From: Lachnospiraceae bacterium UBA5895
GTDB taxonomy: Bacteria; Bacillota; Clostridia; Lachnospirales; Lachnospiraceae
NCBI GenBank assembly: GCA_002431915.1
Contig: DJEP01000062.1
Span: forward strand, 1-18,562
Reading direction: 5' to 3'
Length of the DNA stretch: 18,562 nt
Positions 1-7,255 of the stretch are shown here, one piece after another (the first letter of the stretch is position 1; every line of letters starts with the position of its first letter). The position numbers were made by a program, and so were the translations under genes. The notes under the pieces are model-generated. The model made no database searches. It was not told where the DNA came from and worked only from the letters and a program-made list of their open reading frames with translations.

Positions 1-23
1 GATACCGGTTTGTTAAATTCCAT
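1..23 (-). CDS. 5' end of an unidentified gene (partial, runs off the window)
   Basis: An ATG at 23 on the minus strand opens a frame reading M-E-F-N-K-P-V before the window ends. It is preceded at a good distance by an AAGGAG ribosome binding site at about 33-38, so it is a credible gene start. It follows the hydratase in the same direction and probably belongs to the same transcription unit. Seven residues are too few to name a family. A TCA-cycle or organic-acid enzyme would fit the context, but that is a guess. Confidence 0.6.
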
Positions 24-45
24 ATTTTTTCTCCTTACTTCTCGT

Positions 46-152
46 TGTAACTATTCAGCCTCTCTTCGCCCTATAACCGTCTCAAGCAATTTTTCTGAAT
101 GCAAGCATTCGCCGAATAGTTTAAGACGGTTACATGTCTCTGAATAGTTACA
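46..152. repeat. Nested inverted-repeat (MITE-like) element between two genes
   Basis: The outer arms are perfect 13-bp inverted repeats, TGTAACTATTCAG at 46-58 and CTGAATAGTTACA at 140-152. Inside them lies a second pair, TAACCGTCT at 74-82 and AGACGGTTA at 124-132. Further in are a small hairpin (GAATG-CAAG-CATTC, 97-110) and an overlapping palindrome (ATTCG-C-CGAAT, 107-117). The outer right arm contains the stop codon of the hydratase. A CTCG tetranucleotide sits at both borders (41-44 and 153-156) and could be a target-site duplication. The element may be a miniature inverted-repeat mobile element or an intergenic RNA structure. There is no U-run placed for an intrinsic terminator. Confidence 0.65.
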
Positions 153-2439
153 CTCGGTTATAATTGATCAGGCATCCCTTCAGGATGATCTGGCGCTCTT
201 CATCGGTCAGTTCTCCTAACTTCAGGGAGAATTCCTTCATGCCCTCTCCGGGTGTTACCACATAAGCTTTGATCTCTTCTGCCTTATCTTCCACAGCCTT
301 CTTGATACCGGGAATAAACAGGTAATCCAGGTTCTTGAAAGGCAGGTCACCGGGCTGGATCAGGAAAGGAAGCATACCCCAGTTGATCAGATTGGAACGA
401 TAACGCTTGGTAGCGTACTCGTTGGCAATATTCGCCCAGCCGCCCAGTACTTTCTGACAGGAAGCAGCCTGCTCACGGGCAGAACCGTCTCCGGGCTTCA
501 CTGCAAAAATGGTAGAACCGAATCCGGTGTTCTCACGATTTGCCTCCGGATACTGCTTCTTCACTTCGCCCATGACATCCTTCAGTACCGGAACTGCCTG
601 GCAGGGATGTCCGCCGTTCATACGCTCTTTCTCTGCCTTCTGGATCTCCTTGGCACGTCCTACATACTGGGGATCCTTACGGCTTAAGGTGAACTCCGCC
701 AGTCCCAGAGGATTGGAACGATAGGAAGAGGTCTCACCGGAAGGAATCAGCTCATCGGTGGTGGTTACGGGATCGTGGATCTCGGATACTACCTGCAGTA
801 CCAGGTTCTCCGGCAATGCTCCCATAGCGGGCCAGTCCTTGATGTTGGGACCGAACTGGATCTCCACGCTCTCGTCTGCCACACCGTGGGAATCAAATAC
901 ACGGTTCTTGTAAATATTGCTGTCGAAATGATATTTGTATTTTCCGAAGTCGCCGTCGAAGTCCGTTGCGGGAGTCAGGACACCCTTGTTGGCTGCGGTA
1001 GCTGCGATAGATCTTGCATCCATCAGAGCTACGGAAGCGATCTGACCGTTCTGCAGCTTGGAACCTTCGCGGTTCGGGAAGTTTCTGGTAGAGTGACGGA
1101 TACTGAACGCATTGTTGGCAGGGGTATCTCCGGCACCGAAGCAGGGACCGCAGAACGCTGTCTTCATGACTGCACCGGTCTCTAAGATGGTCGCTGCACA
1201 GCCGTTACGGATCAGTTCCATGTATACGGGCATGGATGCGGGATATACGCTTAAGGTAAATTCATCCGCACCGATGTATCTTCCCTTCAGGATGTCGGCT
1301 GCTGCGCAGATATTCTCGAATCCACCGCCGGCACAGCCTGCGATGATACCCTGATCTACGATGAATTTGCCGTTCTTTACTTTATTCTTCAGAGTGAAGT
1401 CCACAGCGCCGTCTAAACTTACCTTGGCACGCTTCTCGGTCTCATCCAGAATATCCATCAGATTCGCATTCAGTTCTTCGATGGTATAGGTGTTGCTGGG
1501 ATGGAACGGCATGGCGATCATGGGACGGATCTTGTCCAGATCTACCTCGATCAGTCCGTCATAATAGGTTACCTGACCGGGATTCAGTTCCTTATAGTCT
1601 TCGGTACGTCCGTGGATTTCATAGAACTCACGGATCTGGTCGTCGGTCTTCCAGATGGAGGACAGGCAGGTGGTCTCTGTGGTCATGACATCAATGCCGA
1701 TACGGAAATCCGCACTTAAGGAAGCCACGCCGGGACCCACGAACTCCATTACTTTATTCTTCACATAGCCGTTCTTGAATACAGCGCCGATGATAGCCAG
1801 TGCCACGTCCTGAGGACCGACACCCTTCACGGGAGCGCCCTTTAAGTATACGGCTACCACGCCGGGCATATTGATATCATAAGTCTGATTCAGCAGCTGC
1901 TTAACCAGTTCGGGACCGCCTTCGCCCATAGCCATGGTACCCAGGGCACCGTAACGGGTATGGGAATCGGAACCAAGGATCATCTTGCCGCCGCCGGCTA
2001 ACATCTCTCTGGCAAACTGGTGGATAACCGCCTGATGAGGGGGTACATAGACTCCGCCGTACTTTTTCGCACAGGTCAGACCAAACATGTGGTCATCCTC
2101 GTTGATAGTACCGCCTACGGCACACAGAGAGTTATGACAGTTGGTCAATACATAGGGCATGGGGAACTTCTGCAATCCGGATGCTCTTGCGGTCTGAATG
2201 ATACCTACAAATGTAATGTCATGGCTGGTCAGCTTATCGAAACGGATCTTCAGCTTGTCCATATTGCCGGAAGTATTATGCTCCCGTAAAATACCGTAAG
2301 CCATGGTATTTTTCGCTGCTTCTTCCTTAGAGATCGTAATGCCGGTCTTCGCCTGTATCTGACTTGCCGCTTCCGGAGTATCTGCTACAATTTCTGTACC
2401 ATTTACCAGATAAGCGCCGCCCTGTGTTAACTGAATCAT
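148..2439 (-). CDS. Aconitase-superfamily hydratase (YbhJ-like; probable aconitate hydratase)
   Basis: This 763-residue protein belongs to the aconitase superfamily of [4Fe-4S] hydro-lyases, which isomerise citrate or related tricarboxylates through a dehydrated intermediate. Visible family features are GSDSHT at residues 156-161, the Fe-S cysteine in AGCAGGG (C369), the CGPC pair (C430 and C433), the arginine-rich STRNFPNREG segment (450-459) and a late DGSAREQAASC substrate-binding segment. The IGSCTNS motif of classical aconitases is replaced by AGCAGGG, as in the YbhJ-type branch, so the true substrate may not be citrate. All three cluster cysteines are kept, so it is probably active. AGGAGG lies 6 nt before the ATG. 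A promoter is visible at 2508-2536. The stop codon lies inside an inverted-repeat element. I am sure of the superfamily and unsure of the exact reaction. Confidence 0.9.
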   Translation of the reverse strand: MIQLTQGGAYLVNGTEIVADTPEAASQIQAKTGITISKEEAAKNTMAYGILREHNTSGNMDKLKIRFDKLTSHDITFVGIIQTARASGLQKFPMPYVLTNCHNSLCAVGGTINEDDHMFGLTCAKKYGGVYVPPHQAVIHQFAREMLAGGGKMILGSDSHTRYGALGTMAMGEGGPELVKQLLNQTYDINMPGVVAVYLKGAPVKGVGPQDVALAIIGAVFKNGYVKNKVMEFVGPGVASLSADFRIGIDVMTTETTCLSSIWKTDDQIREFYEIHGRTEDYKELNPGQVTYYDGLIEVDLDKIRPMIAMPFHPSNTYTIEELNANLMDILDETEKRAKVSLDGAVDFTLKNKVKNGKFIVDQGIIAGCAGGGFENICAAADILKGRYIGADEFTLSVYPASMPVYMELIRNGCAATILETGAVMKTAFCGPCFGAGDTPANNAFSIRHSTRNFPNREGSKLQNGQIASVALMDARSIAATAANKGVLTPATDFDGDFGKYKYHFDSNIYKNRVFDSHGVADESVEIQFGPNIKDWPAMGALPENLVLQVVSEIHDPVTTTDELIPSGETSSYRSNPLGLAEFTLSRKDPQYVGRAKEIQKAEKERMNGGHPCQAVPVLKDVMGEVKKQYPEANRENTGFGSTIFAVKPGDGSAREQAASCQKVLGGWANIANEYATKRYRSNLINWGMLPFLIQPGDLPFKNLDYLFIPGIKKAVEDKAEEIKAYVVTPGEGMKEFSLKLGELTDEERQIILKGCLINYNRV

Positions 2440-2507
2440 GCTCGTCCTCCTGTTCGTGTCCGAATTATGTCTGCAATCTCTGCATCTTTTCAGACTGTAC
2501 TTTTCTT

Positions 2508-2536
2508 ATTATAAAGGTTTGCTCTCCCGGATGCAA
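2508..2536 (-). promoter_or_regulatory. Promoter for the hydratase gene
   Basis: On the minus strand, TTGCAT (2531-2536) and TATAAT (2508-2513) are separated by exactly 17 bp. The expected transcript starts near 2501, leaving a leader of about 60 nt before the hydratase ATG. The promoter overlaps the last codons of the upstream membrane-protein gene. A weak 5-bp GTCTG/CAGAC dyad lies in the leader. Confidence 0.65.
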
Positions 2537-4236
2537 CCTGCATCTTTATTCTTTAATAAGGTATCTGCCACCATAAACCACATCAATAAGAATGCTGCCA
2601 CACACACAGACAGATACAATTTAATCTGCACCGACTGGAAATGTCCGCGATAGGTGATTCCGGACAGCGGTGCAATATCCGGCAGCTGCTCGCCGTTTAG
2701 ATATGCCCTGCCGTATTCCGCCTGGGGCTTCTCCCCCTCCGGAGTTACCAGCAGAATGACTCCGGCAGCATTATCCCGCACAGACGCTTTCATCTGATAG
2801 GTTTTGCCTGCGGTCAGCTTCCAGTCTGTCAGCTGCATTTCAAATACTGTATTTTCATAAGTCTCTATGGGAACCGCCTTTTCTCCACACAATGTCTCTC
2901 CATCGTAGATAGCGATCTTCGTCTTTCCTTCCATGCTTGCTTCCATGCTTTCTTCACTGCTTTTATCCAGGCAGCCGCAGACGAACAGCATAAAGCCAAG
3001 CAACGATGCTCCATAGACTCTGTAAGTAAACAGATGATGATAGCTGGTATGGGTATTCATAATAAAATACCATGCAGGAGAGGTTAAGGTCACTGCCGCA
3101 AAAATCAGTTGTTCCGTTTTTATGCGGAATTCTCCCCGCAGGAATTCGTAGAAGAGCACCACGATCCATGCAAGTAACAGCAGAATAAACAGCGGGAACA
3201 GATAATGTCTGAAATTGTTATACAGCGTATCGATCCTGCAATAAGTCTGATGCAGCAGTCTGTTCTCATCAGGCATGCCGCTGAACAGGTGATTGAATAC
3301 CGCGCCGATTCCATTGTCCAGGATCGAAGGACCGCAGAGAATCGTCTCAATGACCCATTTTACGCCGAAGAATCCACCCCAGCCGATGACATAGGAGATA
3401 CCGCCGCCGAATAACAGCGTGATCCGCTCCTTCAGATTCACTTTCTCTCCTGCCGCTACCAGCAGCCAACAGAACGGGAATGCGAAGCTAAGTAACGGAT
3501 AGGTCAGGAAATCAAAATAGCAGGTCACAATTCCCAGAAATAAAAACAGATAATATCTTCTGTTTTTCTCTAAAATCCAGTCTGTCTTCAGCAGAACAAA
3601 CAAGCTTCCCAGCATAGCCACATAAAATACCGGCGAATTCTGCAGTGACATAGCGGTAGCTGCCGGTGTCAGGAACGCACAGGAACAGAAAAATGCCAGC
3701 AGATACCTTTTCTGTCCCGTCGCCTTATAGATGGCGCAGCCTACACATCCCATGACAAACAGCTGGGCAAAACTGTTAACCAGCAGATAATCCCAGTAGT
3801 CCATAAAATAGAAGATGGGACGCAGAACTGCAACATAGCCGTGCCAGTATCTTCCGTAATTGTTCATATCCGCCGCACGTTTGATGGCGGATTCCTCTCC
3901 TTCGTTGTAACAATTGTTCAGGATTGTCCGGTCTGTGGCATCATCCAGGGTTCCGATCTCATAGGAAGTGAAGAAAGGAATATACTGGGTATAGCGGTTA
4001 TTGACCAGCGGTGCCCATCCCATCTGTCCGCTGTACTCAAATGTGGACTCCTTCGATTCCTGATTCACCGGAATATGATAGGCCAAAGTCAGAAGCAGGA
4101 TTCCAACCACTCCCGCTGCGATCAAAATTCCGATATATTTTACGAAAAAACCGATCCAGATTCCGAACAGTGACTTCGGTTTGGAAACATCTTTTGTACC
4201 GTTCAATTTCGTCTTCTCCCTCATATATAAAATCAT
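2509..4236 (-). CDS. Polytopic membrane protein of unknown function (possibly GT-C-like)
   Basis: I do not recognise a named family. From the ATG at 4236 the protein is 575 residues. One membrane segment lies near residues 33-54, followed by an outside loop of about 90 residues, and about eight or nine more segments lie between 140 and 425. A soluble beta-rich stretch follows (about 440-528), then a last membrane helix (about 530-553) with a short charged tail. The order of one TM, a large first loop and then many TMs recalls GT-C glycosyltransferases and related polymer-export proteins, as does a PAWYF...H..FTYR segment near 388-407. No catalytic signature is certain. A GTG at 4239 could also be the start, and the ribosome binding site (GAAGAG, 9 nt upstream of the ATG) is weak. 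An extended -10 promoter lies just upstream, so the gene is probably transcribed on its own. Confidence 0.7.
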   Translation of the reverse strand: MILYMREKTKLNGTKDVSKPKSLFGIWIGFFVKYIGILIAAGVVGILLLTLAYHIPVNQESKESTFEYSGQMGWAPLVNNRYTQYIPFFTSYEIGTLDDATDRTILNNCYNEGEESAIKRAADMNNYGRYWHGYVAVLRPIFYFMDYWDYLLVNSFAQLFVMGCVGCAIYKATGQKRYLLAFFCSCAFLTPAATAMSLQNSPVFYVAMLGSLFVLLKTDWILEKNRRYYLFLFLGIVTCYFDFLTYPLLSFAFPFCWLLVAAGEKVNLKERITLLFGGGISYVIGWGGFFGVKWVIETILCGPSILDNGIGAVFNHLFSGMPDENRLLHQTYCRIDTLYNNFRHYLFPLFILLLLAWIVVLFYEFLRGEFRIKTEQLIFAAVTLTSPAWYFIMNTHTSYHHLFTYRVYGASLLGFMLFVCGCLDKSSEESMEASMEGKTKIAIYDGETLCGEKAVPIETYENTVFEMQLTDWKLTAGKTYQMKASVRDNAAGVILLVTPEGEKPQAEYGRAYLNGEQLPDIAPLSGITYRGHFQSVQIKLYLSVCVAAFLLMWFMVADTLLKNKDAGCIRESKPL

Positions 4237-4269
4237 CACTTGTAACTCTTCAGAACTTTATCATTCCAA

Positions 4270-4298
4270 AGTATAGCATATTACTTCCCTGCCGACAA
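4270..4298 (-). promoter_or_regulatory. Extended -10 promoter for the membrane-protein gene
   Basis: On the minus strand, TTGTCG (4293-4298) and TATACT (4270-4275) are 17 bp apart, and TGC directly precedes the -10 box. Transcription would start near 4263, about 25 nt before the gene. It lies in the 91-bp gap after the AraR-like repressor gene, where I see no convincing terminator. Confidence 0.6.
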
Positions 4299-4327
4299 GT
4301 AAGCATCCTGCGGCTATGCACGAACCT

Positions 4328-5428
4328 CTAGGTCCTGCTCTGTCTTAGACGGCAGGAATTCCCCACCACCAGTTCCGGCTGGATCAGTATCCTGCGTTCC
4401 GCCTTCTCCCCGGCTTCCCCGCGAAGCAGTGAAAGCAACAGCTGTGCCGCCATCTCTCCCAGTTTCTCCTGGGGATGGACGATGGTGGTCAGGTGGAAAT
4501 CTCCTCCCATTGCCATGTAAGAATTGTCATAGCCGGTGACGGAAATATCCTCCGGAACCCGGATCCCCCGGGCAGTCAGCGCCGGGATGACCTGCATGGC
4601 AATCTGGTCGTTGTAACAGACGATGGCTTCCGGCATCATTCCCTTCGACAGCAGGCGTAAGATTCCCTCCTGGGGATGGACTTTGCGGTCCTCCGTGTGG
4701 AACCAGATCACCTTGTCCGGATCGTAGAGCACTCCCGCCTCCTGCAGGGCCTGCACATATCCTCTGTGCCTGTTCTGTCCCTGAATATCGTCCGCCTTGA
4801 AGATCCCGGCGATATTTCTATGCCCTGTATCCAGCAGATACTTCGTGATCAGACAGCCTCCCCGGCAGTCATCCATCAACACCTGGGGCTTGTCCTCCAT
4901 CCGGTCAAAGCACCCCTGGATAAACACATAAGGAATGCCATATTCCTCCAGCCGCTCGTACAGATGCAGATGCCTGCAGCTGATCTGGCTTTTACTGGGC
5001 TCAATGATAACTCCGTCGATGTCCTTCTGCAACAGTTCTTCCAGGCACTTCGCCTCCTGGCTCCTGGAGTTTCTCGTATTTTTTAACAAAATACTGTACC
5101 CCTGCGCCGTGAGCACCTCATCGATTCCCTGAATGACCCGGGGGAAAATATAATCCGACAGATACGTCGTCACCACGGCGATATTGTGGGACTCATGCTC
5201 CGGGCGCACCCGCTCCGACACGAAAGTTCCCTTCCCGTGTACCGCATAGATTGCCCCCTCCTGCTCCAGAATAGCAAGCGCCTTGCGGACCGTCTGACGG
5301 CTTACCTGATAGGCTTCCGCCAGCCGGTTCTCCGAGGGAACTCTATCCCCCGCCCGCAGTTCGCCACGGCGGATCTGCTCCTGTAAATCATGATGCATTT
5401 TATAATATTTTAATTGCTTTTCTTCCAT
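4328..5428 (-). CDS. araR: GntR/LacI chimeric transcriptional repressor, AraR-like
   Basis: The 366-residue protein joins an N-terminal GntR-type winged helix-turn-helix (about residues 5-72, with LRAGDRVPSE and SRQTVRKAL) to a LacI/periplasmic-binding-type sugar-sensing domain (about 82-360, ending in the ISVTGYDN and TTIVHPQEKLG segments). This architecture and length match AraR, the L-arabinose repressor of Bacillus subtilis and clostridia. The effector is inferred from family likeness only, because no arabinose-use genes lie in the window. The start codon is 18 nt after the stop of the upstream fusion gene, so the two are probably co-transcribed. The ribosome binding site (AGGCGGG, rather distant) is poor. 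It could equally be a paralogue that responds to another sugar. Confidence 0.8.
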   Translation of the reverse strand: MEEKQLKYYKMHHDLQEQIRRGELRAGDRVPSENRLAEAYQVSRQTVRKALAILEQEGAIYAVHGKGTFVSERVRPEHESHNIAVVTTYLSDYIFPRVIQGIDEVLTAQGYSILLKNTRNSRSQEAKCLEELLQKDIDGVIIEPSKSQISCRHLHLYERLEEYGIPYVFIQGCFDRMEDKPQVLMDDCRGGCLITKYLLDTGHRNIAGIFKADDIQGQNRHRGYVQALQEAGVLYDPDKVIWFHTEDRKVHPQEGILRLLSKGMMPEAIVCYNDQIAMQVIPALTARGIRVPEDISVTGYDNSYMAMGGDFHLTTIVHPQEKLGEMAAQLLLSLLRGEAGEKAERRILIQPELVVGNSCRLRQSRT

Positions 5429-5446
5429 ATTCTCTATGCCCGCCTG

Positions 5447-6565
5447 CTATTTTCCACTCCGGCATTTCTCATCCGCTGTCGCAATCAGCTGTCTGAGTTC
5501 CTCCGCACCGCTGACGTAATTTCCATCTATGGTATCATTATGAATCACATAATCGCAGATCTTCCGGTTCCGCTTCTCCGCATCGATGGACAGGATCCGC
5601 AGGGTCTTTTCCTCAGTGTCATAATCGGAGTCAATAATATCCGCAATCAGCTTTTCCTTATCCCTTGCCACATAGATGATATGTGTGGGGAAAGAACGTT
5701 TCATGGCAATGGCACCGCACATATCCACCGGGATCACAGCGAATTTTCCCTGTTCCAGCAGTTCCTGAATGTCTTCTTTTCTGGTGCCGTACCGCACGCC
5801 GGCATAAGCTGTTTTTTCAAAAAAGTTCATCTGATCGAAGGCTTCTTCCGACACATACCGGTGCCCGTAACGCCCGGACTCCGTGCAATAATTCACCGGG
5901 CGCACGAACAATCCCTGTAACTCTCCCCCGGGATCACTGCACAGTGCCTCCGTGATCTCCCGTTTGCCGGAGCCGGAGGGTCCCACCAGTGCCAGTACCG
6001 CCGGTGCGATGATCTTCTCGGTCTTAGATGTGGAAGCTTTCATAATCTGTTTCACCAGAGACACGAATTCCGACATGGTATTTACGGACAGAAGTCCCGT
6101 CATCCTGGCATTCCAGGGCTTTCGCATCAGCACCGGATATTCCGCTTTACTCTCCAAAATATTGTGGATGGCATCATCTAACACAATGTCGAAATGGACA
6201 CGATCCTTGGCGCTTCCCAAAATGATATTTTCCGGCGGGAATTCCGGGAACTGGGTCATGATCTGCTCCGCCCGCACTCCCATGAACCGCGGTGACACCG
6301 CTGTAATAAAAAATACATCCGCGATCTGCATCAGCTTGCGGATCGCCCGCTTCGTCTCCTCCGTGGGGATCTGTCTTTGGTACAGTTCGGGATCACTGTA
6401 AAATTCTTTGATCACCGAGGTTCGTCCCTCATTCGCCCAGGAAGTGATCTCTTCTAAGCGGTACGGTTCCTCCGGGTGATATTTTTCATTTGCCATACGA
6501 ATGGCTATGCTGTTAAACGGGGCGGTAACGTCGTCCCAGTCAATGCCGATACTAGGTCTGAGCAT
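5447..6565 (-). CDS. HAD deoxyribonucleotidase-like / guanylate-kinase-like fusion protein
   Basis: Residues 1-175 look like a 5'(3')-deoxyribonucleotidase (NT5C-type) HAD domain. They contain GIDWDD with the D9-x-D11 pair, FITAV (T88), the KPWN lysine (K149) and VLDDA (D130, D131). Residues 188-365 form a P-loop kinase domain like guanylate kinase. GPSGSGKREIT is the Walker A (195-205), followed by a shortened nucleotide-binding region with YVSEEAFDQM, RYGTRKEDI and VIPVDMCGA, which parallel the family's FVS..EF, YGT and DVQGA segments. The usual SxTTRxPRxGE motif is altered to NYCTESGRYGH. The start at 6565 is chosen because GAGGAA lies 7 nt upstream. A longer TTG-started frame to 6646 would begin inside the promoter -35. 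The protein is 372 residues long and cytosolic. The substrate is unknown; a nucleotide-related role is inferred. Confidence 0.75.
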   Translation of the reverse strand: MLRPSIGIDWDDVTAPFNSIAIRMANEKYHPEEPYRLEEITSWANEGRTSVIKEFYSDPELYQRQIPTEETKRAIRKLMQIADVFFITAVSPRFMGVRAEQIMTQFPEFPPENIILGSAKDRVHFDIVLDDAIHNILESKAEYPVLMRKPWNARMTGLLSVNTMSEFVSLVKQIMKASTSKTEKIIAPAVLALVGPSGSGKREITEALCSDPGGELQGLFVRPVNYCTESGRYGHRYVSEEAFDQMNFFEKTAYAGVRYGTRKEDIQELLEQGKFAVIPVDMCGAIAMKRSFPTHIIYVARDKEKLIADIIDSDYDTEEKTLRILSIDAEKRNRKICDYVIHNDTIDGNYVSGAEELRQLIATADEKCRSGK

Positions 6566-6617
6566 ACTGTATTCCTCACTTTTTCCGATGCGTTCTCCGC
6601 AAACGCTTCCAAAGTCT

Positions 6618-6646
6618 AGCATAGCATAAACTGTCTCCCGGCACAA
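6618..6646 (-). promoter_or_regulatory. Extended -10 promoter for the fusion gene / araR-like unit
   Basis: On the minus strand, TTGTGC (6641-6646) and TATGCT (6618-6623) are separated by 17 bp, with TGC directly before the -10. Transcription would start near 6611, giving a leader of about 45 nt to the ATG at 6565. Confidence 0.55.
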
Positions 6647-6655
6647 TCACCGGGA
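6636..6655. promoter_or_regulatory. Palindrome over the -35 of the fusion-gene promoter
   Basis: TCCCGG (6636-6641) and CCGGGA (6650-6655) form a perfect 6-bp dyad with an 8-bp spacer. It covers the -35 hexamer of the leftward promoter, which is a natural place for a repressor operator. No U-run follows, so it is not a terminator. Confidence 0.4.
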
Positions 6656-6670
6656 ATCTGTCTTTTATTC

Positions 6671-6725
6671 GTTGACTTATCAACATCTATGTGTTACACT
6701 TCATTAAATTGTTGTACAGTCAACA
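6671..6725. promoter_or_regulatory. Paired MarR-type operators around the marR promoter
   Basis: Two similar dyads flank the rightward promoter: GTTGA-CTTA-TCAAC at 6671-6684 and TGTTG-TACAGT-CAACA at 6710-6725. Their centres are 40 bp apart, close to four helical turns. The first overlaps the -35 and the second lies between the start site and the ribosome binding site. Their position and TTGA...TCAA form fit autoregulation by the MarR protein encoded next. That is inference. Confidence 0.55.
6672..6700 (+). promoter_or_regulatory. Promoter for the marR-degV unit
   Basis: TTGACT (6672-6677) and TACACT (6695-6700) are separated by 17 bp, with TGT immediately before the -10 (extended -10). Transcription would start near 6707, about 38 nt before the marR ATG. 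Confidence 0.65.
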
Positions 6726-6744
6726 TCTTACAGGAGGAATTTTT

Positions 6745-7215
6745 ATGCAGGATCGTTTTGAAAGATTTGTCATATCCATCACGGAATTGCACCGTTATCT
6801 GCAAAAATTAAAGGAACTGGAAATGGGCCAGATGGATCTGAAGGCCGGTTACACCATGTGTCTGTATTATCTTGGGAAGCATCCGGAGGGTCTGACCGCC
6901 ACACAGCTGACGGAATTATGCAAGGAAGACAAAGCCGCTATCTCCCGCACCTTAAGTCAGTTAAGTTCGAGAGGGCTGGTCTCCTGCGAGCTGCCGGAGC
7001 ATAAACGCTCCTACCGCACGCTGTATTATCTGACGGAGGAAGGCAGCACTGTAGTCAAAAAAATCAGTACCCGGATCTATGCCGCACTGGCGCACGGCGG
7101 AGATGGCATGACAGAGGAGCAGCGCGTCAATCTCTATGATTCACTGGAGCGGATTTCTCATAATCTGGAACAATATCTTGCAGAGTTTACGTCGGAGCAT
7201 CCAGCGCAAAAATAA
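6745..7215 (+). CDS. MarR-family transcriptional regulator
   Basis: The start at 6745 is fixed by AGGAGGA a few nucleotides upstream; a longer in-frame start at 6691 would lie inside the promoter. The 156-residue product has the MarR pattern: an N-terminal dimerisation helix, a winged helix-turn-helix at about residues 49-97 (LTATQLTELCKEDKAAISRTL, with the SSRGLV recognition-helix end and the KRSYRTLYYLT wing) and a C-terminal helix (about 117-150). MarR proteins bind palindromes as dimers and release them on ligand binding or oxidation. Two such palindromes flank its own promoter, so autorepression is likely. The degV gene begins 40 nt downstream in the same direction. Pairing with a fatty-acid-binding DegV protein and TTGA...TCAA operators raises the possibility of a FabT-like role in lipid control, but this is not proven. 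Confidence 0.88.
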   Translation: MQDRFERFVISITELHRYLQKLKELEMGQMDLKAGYTMCLYYLGKHPEGLTATQLTELCKEDKAAISRTLSQLSSRGLVSCELPEHKRSYRTLYYLTEEGSTVVKKISTRIYAALAHGGDGMTEEQRVNLYDSLERISHNLEQYLAEFTSEHPAQK

Positions 7216-7255
7216 GCAGACAGAACATCATTATAAAAAGAACAGGAACATTATT

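Noticed and set aside
775..1185. Plus-strand open frame of 136 codons inside the hydratase gene
   Set aside because: It is antisense to a strongly recognised enzyme, has no ribosome binding site and shows no protein-family features.
2464..2495. GTCTG/CAGAC dyad in the hydratase leader as an attenuator or riboswitch
   Set aside because: A 5-bp stem with a long loop is expected by chance, and no conserved riboswitch core or terminator is visible.
4299..4318. Weak dyad (GCAT ... ATGC) after the AraR-like gene as a terminator
   Set aside because: The stem is only 4-5 bp and no U-run follows on the minus strand.
6566..6646. N-terminal extension of the HAD/guanylate-kinase fusion starting at TTG 6646
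   Set aside because: It begins inside the -35 box of the gene's own promoter, has no ribosome binding site, and the ATG at 6565 has GAGGAA at good spacing just before the HAD motif.
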